NCBI RefSeq assembly: GCF_051014685.1
Contig: NC_135052.1
Location: forward strand, 6,849,105-6,913,104
Direction of reading: 5' to 3'
DNA: 64,000 bases
From: Ptiloglossa arizonensis
Taxonomy: Eukaryota; Arthropoda; Insecta; Hymenoptera; Colletidae
This document shows positions 49,301 through 57,967 of the stretch, one piece after another (the stretch's first letter is position 1; each line of letters opens with the position of its first letter). Position numbers and translations under genes: made by a program. The notes below the pieces were generated by a model. That model made no database searches. It was given only the letters and a program-made list of their open reading frames with translations, and had not been told where the DNA came from.

Positions 49301-51495
49301 CACATTGGTCAAGTCGTATTCGAGTTATATTTTTTACAAAATATAGAATTACGTTAATAAATATCAGCTTGTACGTATTAAGAAACGTCGTAGCGCTACG
49401 TCAACGATGCAATTTATAGAAAACGTAATGCGTACGAATCTATCGTCGATTACGAGATTAAGATATTTTATAACAATGTTAGAACGAAATTTTACTTAAT
49501 TTTATTACATCACGGGAACACCGTGTAACACTTTGGTATATTATGAGTTCCACTGCGAAGTAATCTTAATTCTCAAAGTTTTAATCTTGTCTGAATTGTG
49601 TTATCTAACAGAGTTCTGAGGTATTAAGCGTGAAAGTCTTAACTCCCCTTAGGGAGTAACATTTTCTTCTTAAATTTCAGTTTACATCACAAATGAAATT
49701 TTAGCTTTTATCGCCCAAATATCGACATTTTCTGTATTACGGTGCAGCAATAATAACACGATGTTTCTTAATAGCACTGGTTTGCGAACATTAAAGAACA
49801 TTTGTATAGATCGGATATTAAACTTTCCCGATGAAAACGTGTAATAAAATGACACAAAATTTTATCCCCAAAATCGCAAAAATGTCAAGTTCGATGTTCT
49901 CTTCGTTCTCGCAAATACGATAACGATTACACGAATATTTCAGCCGATTTTACAACACCACAAAGATACACCGCGTAGAATACTCCAACGACGAACCACC
50001 GACCGAACCTTTCGTTTATCGATTCCAATAAACGTTACTTATATCGCAACCACTGCGAGGTGCAAAGAGAAGTAAATAAATAATAAAAATAACACGAACA
50101 CAGAGTACTATGAGTAACTTTCAAACGACTTTCGTTTGTACATTAATGGGGGGGCCACTTTATCCGTATAACGGGGAACTTCGCTTTCAATTCTCCACTT
50201 GACTCGCAAAATGGCACTCGAGCGGGAAAAACTGGCTTCGTGAAACTCGTTTGTTCGCACCTACACGGAAAATAACAGTTCGAGGAGGGGCTTGCGCGAT
50301 ACGAAGAAATAATTGATCGACGGTAAAGTTCCTTTTGCTATTGAAAAGCGTGCGTCAAACGCAGGCAAATTTTTCTCCGGGAGGAACGAACGGAACCCGT
50401 GGACGTCTCGCCATAGCAAACATGTATCAACCTGTCGGAATTTCCCGAGTATACACGCGGAACATGTCGGCAAGAGCTTTCCCGTCCATTCACGTTGACC
50501 CGATCGTTACGGTGCGCGCGGCCCTCGCGCACGCGAGAGATGGATCGCGATTAATCGATCTATCGTGGTGGAACTACGGAACACTGGCGTGATAACGAAT
50601 CACCGAGCTGAATAGGGACACGCTTGCTCGGACGAACAGCTACCGAGGGAGGAGAGCCTACATAACGAGACGCGGTTTCTATTTAAGCCGACCCATTGCC
50701 AGCTCCTTCGTATCGCGCCGAACGTTTTACATTTCGGGGACACACTTTCGACCGTTCAACGGAACTCGTACCGAGTAACAAACGACTCTCTTTTTTTCAG
50801 TTCGGTTACGTTCTACCCAGCTGTACGATTACTCGCGCTGTGAATCGCGGGTCCATACAGGAAAATAAACCCTACTTGGCCGAAAGTACACGATCGCGTT
50901 TTATTCGTTCGGAACGTAGAACGTTTCTAGAGGAGTTGATCAACAAATCATTTTTCCTTTCGCATCGCGACATTTGTGTATCGAAAAAGTGGATTCTCGT
51001 TTTGTAAAAATGGTAGAGTTTCTTCGGTGTGGCGCATCATTCATTTGAAGAGACGCTCCAAGTTAATGGAAATATATTCTCGAGCACGGTGAACGAACAT
51101 TTCTTCTTTAAGAAGAAGATTCTCTCGAATCGAGAGAAACTTGTTTAGATGCATCTTTGGTAAGTCGGGGGGAATTTTATATTGAAATTAGTATCTAACG
51201 ATTTTATCTTGGAATTCACTTAGATCGTGTTTACTGTTGTTATCGAGGACTCGTATCGTTGGGTTTAGTTTATAGTGTGCCACAGGGTAGCGTGTTGTAG
51301 AGTTTTCGATGTGTAGTTCACTTACGCATGTCGGAATAGTCGTCGACTAAGATGATTTCCTGAATTAGGTGTTCCGGTGATCTGTCCAATACGGAATGGA
51401 CCGTCCTCAGCAATACTGACCATGCCTCGTTATGGAAGCAAATTATCACCGCCGTGGGAGGAAGTTCTTTCAGGTATTTCCCGGGTTCTTTGCAC
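14183..51495 (-). CDS. Pgant9: Polypeptide N-acetylgalactosaminyltransferase, Pgant9-like; nine mapped exons, 5' end missing
   Basis: Exons are 51326-51495, 44465-44778, 43620-43818, 41842-42011, 38475-38603, the alternatives 26548-26658 or 25552-25656, then 15342-15470 and 14183-14323. Each has AG/GT borders and the phases join without conflict. The mapped 453 residues (isoform with the upstream alternative) contain a GT-A catalytic domain with DSH at 104-106, WGGEN at 212-216 and CSHVGH at 235-240, then a three-repeat ricin-B lectin domain. Known of the family: these Golgi type II enzymes transfer GalNAc from UDP-GalNAc to Ser/Thr, starting mucin-type O-glycans. [26 protein letters not shown] and NYDPSKL fit Pgant9 best. 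Fly Pgant9 has splice forms differing in the lectin domain, which fits the paired exons. Cytoplasmic tail, membrane anchor and stem are not in the mapped part. Confidence 0.8.
14324..15341 (-). other. Pgant9 intron with a compact stem-loop
   Basis: 1018 bases of AT-rich intron. It contains the perfect-looking short hairpin at 14795-14851, listed separately. No exon was recognised. Confidence 0.8.
14795..14851. ncRNA. Short stem-loop, weak microRNA-precursor candidate
   Basis: Arms 14795-14815 (aggtgtaaatttcttggtttt is 21 bases, of which 19 match) and 14831-14851 pair over 21 positions with one mismatch and one G-U, around a 15-base loop. The small loop and short stem are at the lower limit for an insect precursor. 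It is intronic in Pgant9, and either strand could fold. Confidence 0.25.
15342..15470 (-). CDS. Pgant9: Pgant9 exon: second ricin-B lectin repeat
   Basis: The acceptor tttgtcacag precedes TAC TGG ATG TTG. It encodes [20 protein letters not shown], then [18 protein letters not shown] and IYNPQ. It has the full CLD and QxW-type (QQW) signature of a beta-trefoil repeat. The exon is 129 bases, phase 0 both sides, with donor CAG|GTACGT. Confidence 0.94.
15471..18567 (-). other. Pgant9 intron, left part before the large inverted repeat
   Basis: AT-rich sequence with no exon. A diverged 36-base duplication (actaagattttagagaaata / gccaagactttagaaacata) sits near 16586-16660. The rest is unremarkable. 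Confidence 0.6.
18568..19650 (+). repeat. Left arm of the large inverted repeat
   Basis: Best-preserved parts are 18700-18850 and 19140-19290, each with a clear reverse-complement counterpart near 22700-22870 and 22270-22420. Confidence 0.65.
20580..21610. other. GC-rich core of the inverted repeat, unassigned
   Basis: Several open frames overlap here on both strands (for example 20622-20903 plus, 21309-21608 plus, 21021-21380 minus). None shows a transposase motif I can name. It may be decayed element coding sequence or a GC-rich regulatory block captured between the arms. Confidence 0.3.
21730..23020 (-). repeat. Right arm of the large inverted repeat
   Basis: Reverse complement of the left arm. 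It is somewhat longer because it carries extra bases around 22080-22235. Confidence 0.65.
23021..25551 (-). other. Pgant9 intron, right part after the large inverted repeat
   Basis: No exon. The block 23640-24060 is GC-rich and lacks stop-free coding logic. It contains homeobox-like words (ggtaattt, gttaatgg, gattaattc) and may be a cis-regulatory element. The remainder is AT-rich. Confidence 0.5.
25552..25656 (-). CDS. Pgant9: Pgant9 alternative exon A: first ricin-B lectin repeat, second version
   Basis: The acceptor gtcgattcag precedes ATC AGG CAC; the donor is AAT CAG|GTACAC. The exon is 105 bases (35 codons), phase 0 on both sides. The peptide opens [18 protein letters not shown] and ends [13 protein letters not shown]. 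The carbohydrate-binding Asp is kept, but the motif is CID rather than CLD and the loop is two residues shorter and more acidic ([10 protein letters not shown]). The 891-base intron between the two alternatives and their shared 3' half point to an exon duplication. Confidence 0.92.
25657..26547 (-). other. Intron between the two alternative lectin exons
   Basis: 891 bases separate exon B (upstream in transcription) from exon A. It includes a purine-rich stretch at 26395-26440. Sequences here are candidates for controlling which exon is chosen, but no specific complementary pair was identified. Confidence 0.7.
26548..26658 (-). CDS. Pgant9: Pgant9 alternative exon B: first ricin-B lectin repeat
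   Basis: The acceptor atgaacag precedes GTT CGT AAT; the donor is AAT CAG|GTACAA. The exon is 111 bases (37 codons), phase 0 on both sides. The peptide opens [18 protein letters not shown] and ends [10 protein letters not shown], with a classical CLD motif. It shares its last eleven residues apart from spacing ([11 protein letters not shown]) with the exon at 25552-25656 but differs in the loop: this version has GEGG plus more Lys/Arg ([10 protein letters not shown]). Either exon joins the flanking exons in frame, so a mutually exclusive choice is inferred. Confidence 0.92.
27465..27550 (+). ncRNA. Stem-loop with 28-bp stem, microRNA-precursor candidate or tiny MITE
   Basis: Arm 27465-27492 starts gtacgcg and ends gtctgaa; arm 27523-27550 is its reverse complement except at two positions. 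Read on the plus strand, one of those is a G-U pair and the other a U-C mismatch, so 27 of 28 positions pair around a 30-base loop. On the minus strand both become non-pairing, so folding favours plus-strand RNA, antisense to Pgant9. Partial pairing continues outward (actatcg / cgata). The size and loop fit an animal pre-miRNA. I do not recognise the mature sequence. Confidence 0.4.
28254..28310. repeat. (CGT)n microsatellite
   Basis: A run of cgt trinucleotides with minor interruptions (cttcat, gacgtcgtgacg at the end). It lengthens open frames across 27788-28359, which are therefore not credible genes. Confidence 0.95.
29600..30070. other. GC-rich intronic patch
   Basis: Contains a G-run (gggggcggggggcggggg near 29710) and dense CpG. 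No splice-compatible exon with Pgant similarity is present. Regulatory use is only an inference. Confidence 0.3.
32868..33022. repeat. Tandem array, ~28-base AT-rich unit, about six copies
   Basis: Units share the form attcttggaaatttt..ttcgta..tat and are individually diverged. Confidence 0.75.
33149..33315. repeat. Tandem array, 70-74-base unit, about 2.3 copies
   Basis: Copies start attctagcaa at 33149 and 33223 and attccagcaa at 33293. Each full copy carries gctctattctcgattcgaaa. Confidence 0.88.
33480..34040. other. GC-rich intronic block, candidate regulatory element
   Basis: Strongly CpG-rich stretch within the AT-rich intron. It has short hairpins (for example ggcggg..cgcccgcc around 33716-33740) and a palindromic gccggccggc near 33684. 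Overlapping open frames in all frames argue against coding. Confidence 0.3.
34091..34250. repeat. Tandem array, 60-base unit, 2.5 copies
   Basis: Positions 34091-34150 and 34151-34210 are nearly identical over 60 bases (ataataaagatatatcgggt start). A third, degraded copy starts at 34211. Confidence 0.92.
34831..34960. repeat. Tandem array, ~30-base unit, about four copies
   Basis: Repeated aaaatatcgatgca..gatactt units at about 34831, 34860, 34890 and 34921. Confidence 0.85.
36401..36560. mobile_element. Mariner-like terminus, remnant
   Basis: At a TA dinucleotide (36401-36402) begins ggttgttcgataagtttcg, a typical insect mariner inverted-repeat end. Nearby words (atcgtgaaactttgacgttc, gtcgaacagtaatac) look like mariner subterminal sequence. 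No opposite end or transposase was found in the next kilobase, so only a fragment seems to remain. Confidence 0.5.
38475..38603 (-). CDS. Pgant9: Pgant9 exon: linker from catalytic to lectin domain
   Basis: The acceptor acttatag precedes GGT AAC TAC GGC. It encodes [18 protein letters not shown], then [20 protein letters not shown] and [16 protein letters not shown] is the conserved segment just before the lectin domain. The exon is 129 bases, phase 0 on both sides, with donor GAG|GTAAGG. That phase allows either alternative lectin exon to follow in frame. Confidence 0.94.
38604..41841 (-). other. Pgant9 intron
   Basis: 3.2 kb with no exon. GC-rich near the flanking exons and again at 40380-40640. 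Nothing repeated was noticed. Confidence 0.7.
41842..42011 (-). CDS. Pgant9: Pgant9 exon: C-terminal part of catalytic domain
   Basis: The acceptor ggctttag precedes GT ACT CTG, which completes Gly with the previous G. It encodes [20 protein letters not shown], then [20 protein letters not shown] and [23 protein letters not shown] carries the His that completes the Mn2+ site in family structures. The exon is 170 bases with donor AAG|GTGAGC, phase 0. A long plus-strand open frame (41873-42652) crosses it antisense and is not credible as a gene. Confidence 0.95.
42012..43619 (-). other. Pgant9 intron
   Basis: 1.6 kb, AT-rich away from the exon. No exon or repeat was noticed. Confidence 0.75.
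43620..43818 (-). CDS. Pgant9: Pgant9 exon: WGGEN catalytic motif
   Basis: The acceptor ctgtatcag precedes TTC AAC TGG CAC. The peptide runs [20 protein letters not shown], then [33 protein letters not shown] and KTWMCGG. WGGEN (212-216 of the mapped part) lies in the conserved Gal/GalNAc-transferase motif that binds the acceptor and forms the active-site loop. The exon is 199 bases, ending G|GTAGGT in phase 1. Confidence 0.95.
43819..44464 (-). other. Pgant9 intron
   Basis: 646 bases of AT-rich intron; nothing further seen. Confidence 0.8.
44465..44778 (-). CDS. Pgant9: Pgant9 exon: DXH motif and catalytic core
   Basis: The acceptor gtttcacag is followed by CA, completing a Pro codon with the previous exon's C ([13 protein letters not shown]). 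It carries [20 protein letters not shown], then [20 protein letters not shown] and [21 protein letters not shown]104 and H106 of DSH bind Mn2+ and UDP in the family. The exon is 314 bases and ends in ..AAC CTC CAG with donor GTAAGC, phase 0. Confidence 0.95.
45848..46165. repeat. Tandem duplication, ~165-base unit, two copies
   Basis: The first copy has aaattcggaacaagattttt and aaaatgtccgtcttcgagaa; the second has aaattagaaacgagattttc and gaaatgtcgatcttcaagaa. They keep the same order and spacing. Confidence 0.8.
48390..48780. other. GC-rich intronic block, candidate regulatory element
   Basis: Compact non-coding block with homeodomain-like and GATA-like words (cagataaaa, tttatgagcc, ttatctcg). 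Sequence conservation cannot be judged from one genome. Confidence 0.25.
51326..51495 (-). CDS. Pgant9: Pgant9 exon: start of catalytic domain
   Basis: The acceptor ttgttacag is followed by G|TGC AAA GAA, so the first base ends a codon from an unseen upstream exon. It encodes [20 protein letters not shown], then [20 protein letters not shown] and [10 protein letters not shown]. The [18 protein letters not shown] segment is the UDP-binding start of the GT-A fold in all GalNAc-transferases. The donor is ATGC|GTAAGT, leaving one base (C). The N-terminal anchor and stem should precede it but were not found up to 64000. Confidence 0.93.
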
Positions 51496-54075
51496 CTGTA
51501 ACAATGAAAACGCGGGAAAAACATGAGGAAAGTTCCCTTGAACTCCGGAAACTATATTGTAATCATTTCCTCCGTTAGTTTGAAGAAAAAGAAGGTGAAA
51601 ATTACGAGTGTTGACGAAGTAAATTAAACCAAAGAACGCAAATATCTTTATTCGTTGAACAAATGCTCTGTCGGCTAATACTAAACAAATGAAAATGTAA
51701 CCATTCTTGAGCAATCTACTTTTATCATCGACAGTTTCGACTCGTGCCTTTTGAGTCATCTTTGGAATAAATATAAAATAAAAATTGAAATTACGATTGT
51801 AAATGTCTAAAAGAATTGTGATGCGGCAAAAATAATAATATAGAATATCATTGTGTTGTAGACTCTTCTATTTTTATATTATCACTTTTGCACGCACTGT
51901 TTCTTTCGAATGTTCACGAATATAATTTCAATTTTGTATTCGTGTTTACTTCGAAGATAACGATAAAGTCGAAACATTATTAATAAACGTAAGTTGGGCA
52001 AGACTCGTAAGACGTGTACTGAAAATAAGTTTCAAATGTATATTTCTATTGTACAATCACCTATGAATTCGGTTCAATTCTATTAATATTTTAATCCCAT
52101 CATCGACCGGAAGATATGGATTACGGCGAGGAGATACTCGCGAAACGATATGGCGGAGGGAGAGGGGCAAAATACGGTAATGCGATTAGAAACCACTATG
52201 TTGGTAGAATAAACGGCCGGGAGGTGTACACACATTTCTAAGGTCCCTGCAGACCAAGATTCCAAGCAGTGTTCGAACCAGGGGGCACCGTATCGCTCGA
52301 TAAAGCTAATGTAGATAATAAGGTCTGTAAACAATACAGTTTCTCGTTTCGCCGAGTCGTTACGTGCATCTGCGGGCTTGTACGCTGAAACGTATAAAGG
52401 TATCCGAGAGCAATCCGATTTGTTATTTAAATCGCTCTTTATCGCTTTCTCCTTCCACGATCCATAATTTCATCGTTCATTCGATAAGATTTCTCTTTCT
52501 TCTCCGCTTGCTGAATAAATCTTCAAACGTTTAACTTCGTGCGAATAATTATAATATTATTCTTCTCGAACGCTTCGACCATTGCTTTATTCAAACGGTA
52601 TTTTGCTCTTTGCGAAAATGAGTTTACCTCGCGTGTAAGTACGAGTCGTTGTTAATAAGTTTGAGGACAACTTTCGTCGTTTGGGGTTACTCGTCCCTCT
52701 GATAAATGTGGCCAGAGTCTACGACGATACGAATGCGAAATTTGCGAATTTTTAATGGCATCCGAACGCACGTTAGAGGGAATCTGACTGAAAATAAAGT
52801 TTTAAACCGTTTGACTTGGAAAGTGCTTAAACACGGTGCCGCTTCAGCTGTTGCGCGCATTAAGCGCAAACCATTTTTCGAATAGGATTGCCTTTGCACG
52901 AAATCAGTTTGCGGTTTATATTTACGTGTTTGCGTGGAAATCGACCGTAAGCCAGACGGGTTTTGTGTATAGCGAGGTAGCACCGAACGAGTAGCAGAAA
53001 ATATCAAAGTAGCTTATGAGAGCTTAAAGTGATTGTACTCGAATGGCAAAGAACTTGCGCGCAGTAGATACGCCGAGACATAGTCAGCCGAAAAGAAAAC
53101 GCGACTCCGCGAATCACACGTAGATTATTCGGCAACCTCGTGATCGTGATACCGAGTCGATACTCACATTCGTTTCTTTCGTTAGACGTGTAAATAATTT
53201 TGGTAATCGCTCTCGATAACTTTGAGAAAATATTTCAACTGTATAATTATTTCAAATACCTTTCCGCGAGCATCTTTCTCTAGGATCAACGATTCAGAGA
53301 AAATAAATATTCGTGTGAACATCGCTTACGAGACGATGTTGAACGATATTAATAAATTGTATTGTAATCGAAAGAAAGAAATTCCTCGCAAAGATATACG
53401 AGCAATATTCGTATGATTATTATCATATATACGTATGAAAAGTAAAGTCAAATGCATCAAGTTATATTAGAAACGTGTATTAAGAAATTGTTCGCGGAAA
53501 CAGCTTGACAAATGAATACTATAATACGTATGTTCGTGACACAAGGCTAATCGGACGAAGCATTTCGTATTGTCGTCATTTTCAGTAGTCACGCTTACGT
53601 TAATCCGGACAGTTGGTCGGCGCTGTCTGACTATACATTCGTAAATACTACCGAAACATAGAATTAGAGCGATGCGAAAACTTCCTCGGTCAGATTTTAA
53701 GGCAAATATTAATCCACACTGGGTAGCCCCGAACTGCTGCCACTTGTCACGAAATTTAACCACAAATTTCATGAAAATATTCAACACCCCGTGATATTTG
53801 ACCGTTCGTGTTGTCTTTCGCGCTCCGATTTCGTTTATACAATAGCCTTTCCTCTTTGTTCGGGAATGTTAGGAAGCATAATATTGAAGTAATAAAATAT
53901 TCATTGTAGTATAACTATAAGTATATATATGTAGTATACGTAGTTGAAATATTGAGGAAAAAACTTCAGCGCAATTACTCCGATGAAGTAGATCCGTTCT
54001 GTTAATCGATCGAGTACACGCAGTATGTAGGAACTACAATGTTTCGTAAATAAATGCTAATAACCTTGTCTGACA
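51496..54075 (-). other. Upstream Pgant9 intron, no exon found
   Basis: The acceptor at 51496-51505 shows that an upstream exon exists. No stem or anchor-encoding exon with the required phase (two bases before G) and similarity was seen here. Confidence 0.6.
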
Positions 54076-54607
54076 CAATTTTTGCCTTCCAACAACCAGT
54101 GTGGATAATCCACAGTCGAATCCGAAAGTCGAATTGCTGTGTCATCTGTAGTTTTCGAAAAACACGAGCTTTTGTAAAAACCCAAAATTTTCCATGATAA
54201 TGAGATATTACACGAAAAGTAAAAACGCTAGAAAGTTTTAATCAGTTTTCGAAAATAGAGGAGAGATTTTCGAATACAATGGTGTATAGTTTATTAATTA
54301 TTTTTGGTTCTAAATACCTATAGATTAATGTGTGCAGTTTCTCTGCACAAGTTTTGCATCGTTACAAAACGATCTTTACTTAGGGCATAACCCTATTAAA
54401 ACCCTAGGACGTAAAACAATACCACTATATTCGAGAAACTCTCTTCTATTCTTGAGGACCAATTAAAACTTTCTAACGTTTTCACTTTTCATGTAATACG
54501 AGTTTCGAATACTCGTGTTTCAAAATGGGAGGTGATACAGCAATTTGACTTTATGATTCTCGTTTGGGGAATTTGGCTTTACAAGGATCACCCACTAGTT
54601 ATTGGAA
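54076..54607. mobile_element. Palindromic (foldback) MITE
   Basis: Arms 54076-54290 and 54410-54607 are reverse complements with good similarity. Paired words include ccttccaacaaccagtg / ctagttattggaag, aattgctgtgtca / tgatacagcaatt, and agaaagttttaat / attaaaactttct. The loop is about 120 bases and there is no coding capacity. Long-armed structure without an open frame fits a foldback MITE. The target-site duplication was not resolved. Confidence 0.7.
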
Positions 54608-56141
54608 GAAAGAAAAAAAGTTTCTATTTATCGGACAGTGTAATCTTTCGATCGTAATTGCTCTGAATAGCAGCTTTATTTTTAAGCATATTTTTCGAAA
54701 CAAGTTTCAATGGGAAGTGAGTTTAAACTAAAATATCCTTTGATGTAAATGAACATTTTCCTTCTAATTAATTTTAAGTTACACCAAAGAATCTGTTTAG
54801 TCGTGTAATTTAAACACCGGAACATCAGGAACCTGTCAAAACGTCTTAGAACCCTTTAAAACTTTGTAACACACGGATATAGAACAAGTTTAACGAGAAT
54901 AGCGCTACACTCTTGAACTTTGAACAATTTTCGGTACGGTACGGAATTTTCACAAGGACTCTGTACCCGTTCGTTGCATCGATAAATTATTTTATACCAT
55001 CGAATAAGAACGATAACGCCATACGTATTCGATAATTTGAATAATTCTAGTAAAGAAATCAATCTTGATATAAAATGTTCAAATTAATTTGAACGCTTTT
55101 TCTTACGTTAGAATTTTTCTACGTTGGAATTCTTTTACCCTCGAAACTGCTAAGAATTTTTTATAGACCTTTTCTTATTTCTATCATTAAATATTGCTAA
55201 TATCTGCAACTAGATTTGAAGTTTGCTCGATACTTCGTACTTTGCAAACTGTGTTGACGCACGAATCGTCACGAAGTCGACATACTCGTGTAAATTACTA
55301 TACACGCGAGCTAGTCGCGGCCAAGAAAGCGACAATCGATAATTTACGATCGACTGTCCATTCCTCCGGCCGTAAAATTAAACAAATGAGGGCCTTGAAG
55401 GGCCTTTTTCGATTTCGTTGTCCAAAAAATAGAAACACTTAGGATTCATGAAAACCACGTGTGCGCAATACGTCATCACGATTCTCAATCCTCGATTCCC
55501 AAAAAAAGCCCTAAAATTCGTACGAAACGCAATTATACTTTGCGCACAGCGGATCAGATTTAAACATCACGAATCGGGCAATTTAGATCGCATTTAAACA
55601 CCACGAATCATATTTAACCATCACGAACTACACATTGGATCACAATTATAGATAAAAAACAACAAGTAGTAACATGGATCAGAAACGACTTGCGTCGTCA
55701 TTTAGTCATTTTAGCGTTGCATACATTACTATTATAGTTATACCATTAAATACGATAAAAATACATCGACCGTAACCATAAAAGGTAAACCTTACTTCAT
55801 TAATTTAAAAAGAACTCATCAATTGTCCTCCGTATCCGATGAACCTCATGAGAGCTAAATAAACCGTTCTCGGAGGAACATCGAAGAATAATCCTCCTTG
55901 AAGTTATCTTGACAATGTTCCCTCGTAGTGCGAATCTCTCGGTGCGCAGGCGCGTGAATCGCGAGCATTCGCTACGAAAACCTGGCGCCAGGCCGAGTGC
56001 AGCGAACGACGATGCATTTGATCGAGTGCAATGCTCCGAGAACAAGCGGAAAGAGGGCCACGGAAACGAGGGAAGATTAAAAAGCGGAAGAACACCGAAA
56101 ACGGCGAACGAGAGAGCTCCAGAAGAAACTGGCCCCCCTTT

Positions 56142-56164
56142 TCTCTCTCTCTCTCTCTCTTCTC
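56142..56164. repeat. (CT)n microsatellite
   Basis: About eleven CT dinucleotides. Confidence 0.95.
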
Positions 56165-56723
56165 AACTCTCCATCCTCTTTTATTCGATAATCGTTGCTG
56201 ATTTTCAAGCGACCGACACTGGGTGGCTCTTTTGTCGCCGGTAAAGGGGATATCGAAGCTGTTGAACGGCAATCGAGCAGAAACGATCTCCGACGTTCCA
56301 ACGGCTTGAGGGTTTTTCCACCTCGCGTGACCGCGTGAACACGCTCGTGAAATTAACCGGCCGCGGTGACGGTTGCACGTAACGATGTCGGCTGCTTTCG
56401 TCGTTGTCTGCCCGGAGATGGCGTCAATAATTTAACCCCCTTCGCCCGATAATATCGAGCGAGACACCTGGTACGGATTACGAGACCGTACGTAATAAAC
56501 ACGCGTCGTGCTCGTGGTCTGAATCGTGGAACGAATACAAAAGAATCCCGCGTCGTGCTCGCGGTGCATCGATTTCCGGTCCCCATCGTTGATGAACTTG
56601 TTCGGCACATTGTCTGGGATTTTGTCGAGTGTTTGTAAGAAAATTGATCCTTGGTTCAATAAAGCAAACATTACATATTTTACAATGTGACGAATGAAAG
56701 AATTGGTACGAGATTCAGTGAGC

Positions 56724-56753
56724 GTTTTTTTTTTCTTTTTTTTTTTGTTTTTT
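56724..56753. repeat. Poly-T-rich tract
   Basis: Thirty bases, almost all T, broken by single C and G. Confidence 0.9.
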
Positions 56754-57371
56754 GTGTATGGAAATAGGGAGAGATATTCACGTATGTTTAGATAATTACA
56801 GCGACGATACTGGTAAGCTTTTCGTGTGAAATGAAATAAACGATTTTAAGGGTGCTATTTATCTTTGGTGAAAAATTGTTACAAATTGTTGGGGCAATGG
56901 CTGACACGTGCATACGTCTGATCGTTGATCTAGAAGGTTGATCTTAAGGTACTCTGTTAGATTCTGTATCACCTACTGAATATTCAATGTTTTATGAAAG
57001 AATTTATTTTTGGTGGGAAATTTCGCCAAAAGTGGACAACTCTACCGTGAAACTTCTTCGTTGCGCAATGATTTATAAGAGAATTTATTTTTGAATGTTG
57101 GAGAATTTCGACGAAAGTGAACAATTTTAATTATGATCTAAATGCTTAACCCATTTGCATCATCGCTATGCTTAAGTTGCCACGTTCAAATATCGTATGT
57201 GCAGTAACGAGCATCAAAATTATTTATGGAATTCATTGACAATATACTGTTTAAAACGATTAATACACAATATTATATAGCAAATGTCGCATTTTACATT
57301 TTCTTTTTTACAAACAAGTAAGAACAAGTATTCTTTTATACATAGAATAAATTGATTTAAATTAAAATGAA

Positions 57372-57778
57372 TTAATTTTCGTGGAATTCTTTAAAGTGGT
57401 CAATACACAATGCTTTGTCACAAACGTGATATTTAAAGACTGTCTCTCTTCGAATTGACTTATTCAAGCATGCAACGCATCGTTTCGATGTTCTATAATA
57501 TTTCCCTTTGTTAGAGTTGCAGGTATCCGTACAGGAAAATGTCTGCCAGTAAATCGCGTAATGGAATCATTGACAGGTGTCTTATTTACATTTGCGTTGG
57601 CTAAGTATTTATCAAGAATTTCTTCGGCTAATAGCTGTTTATACACACGAAACGCTCGATCTTGCTTACGATTTTTAAAGATTGCGTAACTGTTCAGCAG
57701 CATCGTGTCGATAAAATAAAAGAATATTATTTTATAGGCTTTTTTGCACCTTTGCATAGTGTTTTTTTTAGAATACAT
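57372..57778 (-). pseudogene. piggyBac transposase C-terminal fragment, frameshifted
   Basis: The open frame 57464-57778 reads like the end of the piggyBac DDE domain (KKAYKIIFFYFIDTMLLNSY, later RFTGRHFPVRIP). It stops early at about 57464. The adjacent frame continues with SIRRETVFKYHVCDKALC and ends at TAA (57372), matching the Cys-rich zinc-binding tail of piggyBac proteins. One small frameshift near 57466 therefore separates them. Some tail cysteines are replaced. The catalytic aspartates lie in the missing part, so the protein is inactive. Confidence 0.85.
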
Positions 57779-57865
57779 TGATGTATATCAAACTAATGGA
57801 ACGAAAAAGTTCTCAGAAGTGGTTGAACGTCATCTGTTGCAACTGGTAAAATGGTAGTCGTAGGT

Positions 57866-57967
57866 TCGCGTATTATTACGCGCTCGGTGATAGTTGACAG
57901 TCACGACTCGCGTATTATTACGCGCTCGGTGATAGCTGACAGTCGCGACTCGCGGATTATTCCGTGG
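57866..57967. repeat. piggyBac subterminal tandem repeats, 42-base unit
   Basis: Copies start tcgcg at 57866, 57908 and 57950. The first two carry tattattacgcgctcggtga and a gacagtc word; the third is partial. Subterminal repeats near one end are usual transposase binding sites in this family. Confidence 0.85.

Larger units (their letters stand above)
44779..51325 (-). other. 6.5 kb Pgant9 intron
   Basis: No exon recognised. It contains a 165-base tandem duplication (45848-46165), diverged repeats around 46160-46630, and a GC-rich, conserved-looking block at 48390-48780. A GC-rich block at 50290-50720 precedes the first mapped exon downstream. Confidence 0.65.
54608..57145. other. No gene recognised; GC-rich block at 55900-56620
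   Basis: The part before 55.8 kb is AT-rich. The GC-rich block has a (CT)n run (56142-56164) and a T-rich tract follows at 56724-56753. Open frames are incidental. A promoter or enhancer role for the GC-rich block is possible but unproven. Confidence 0.4.
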
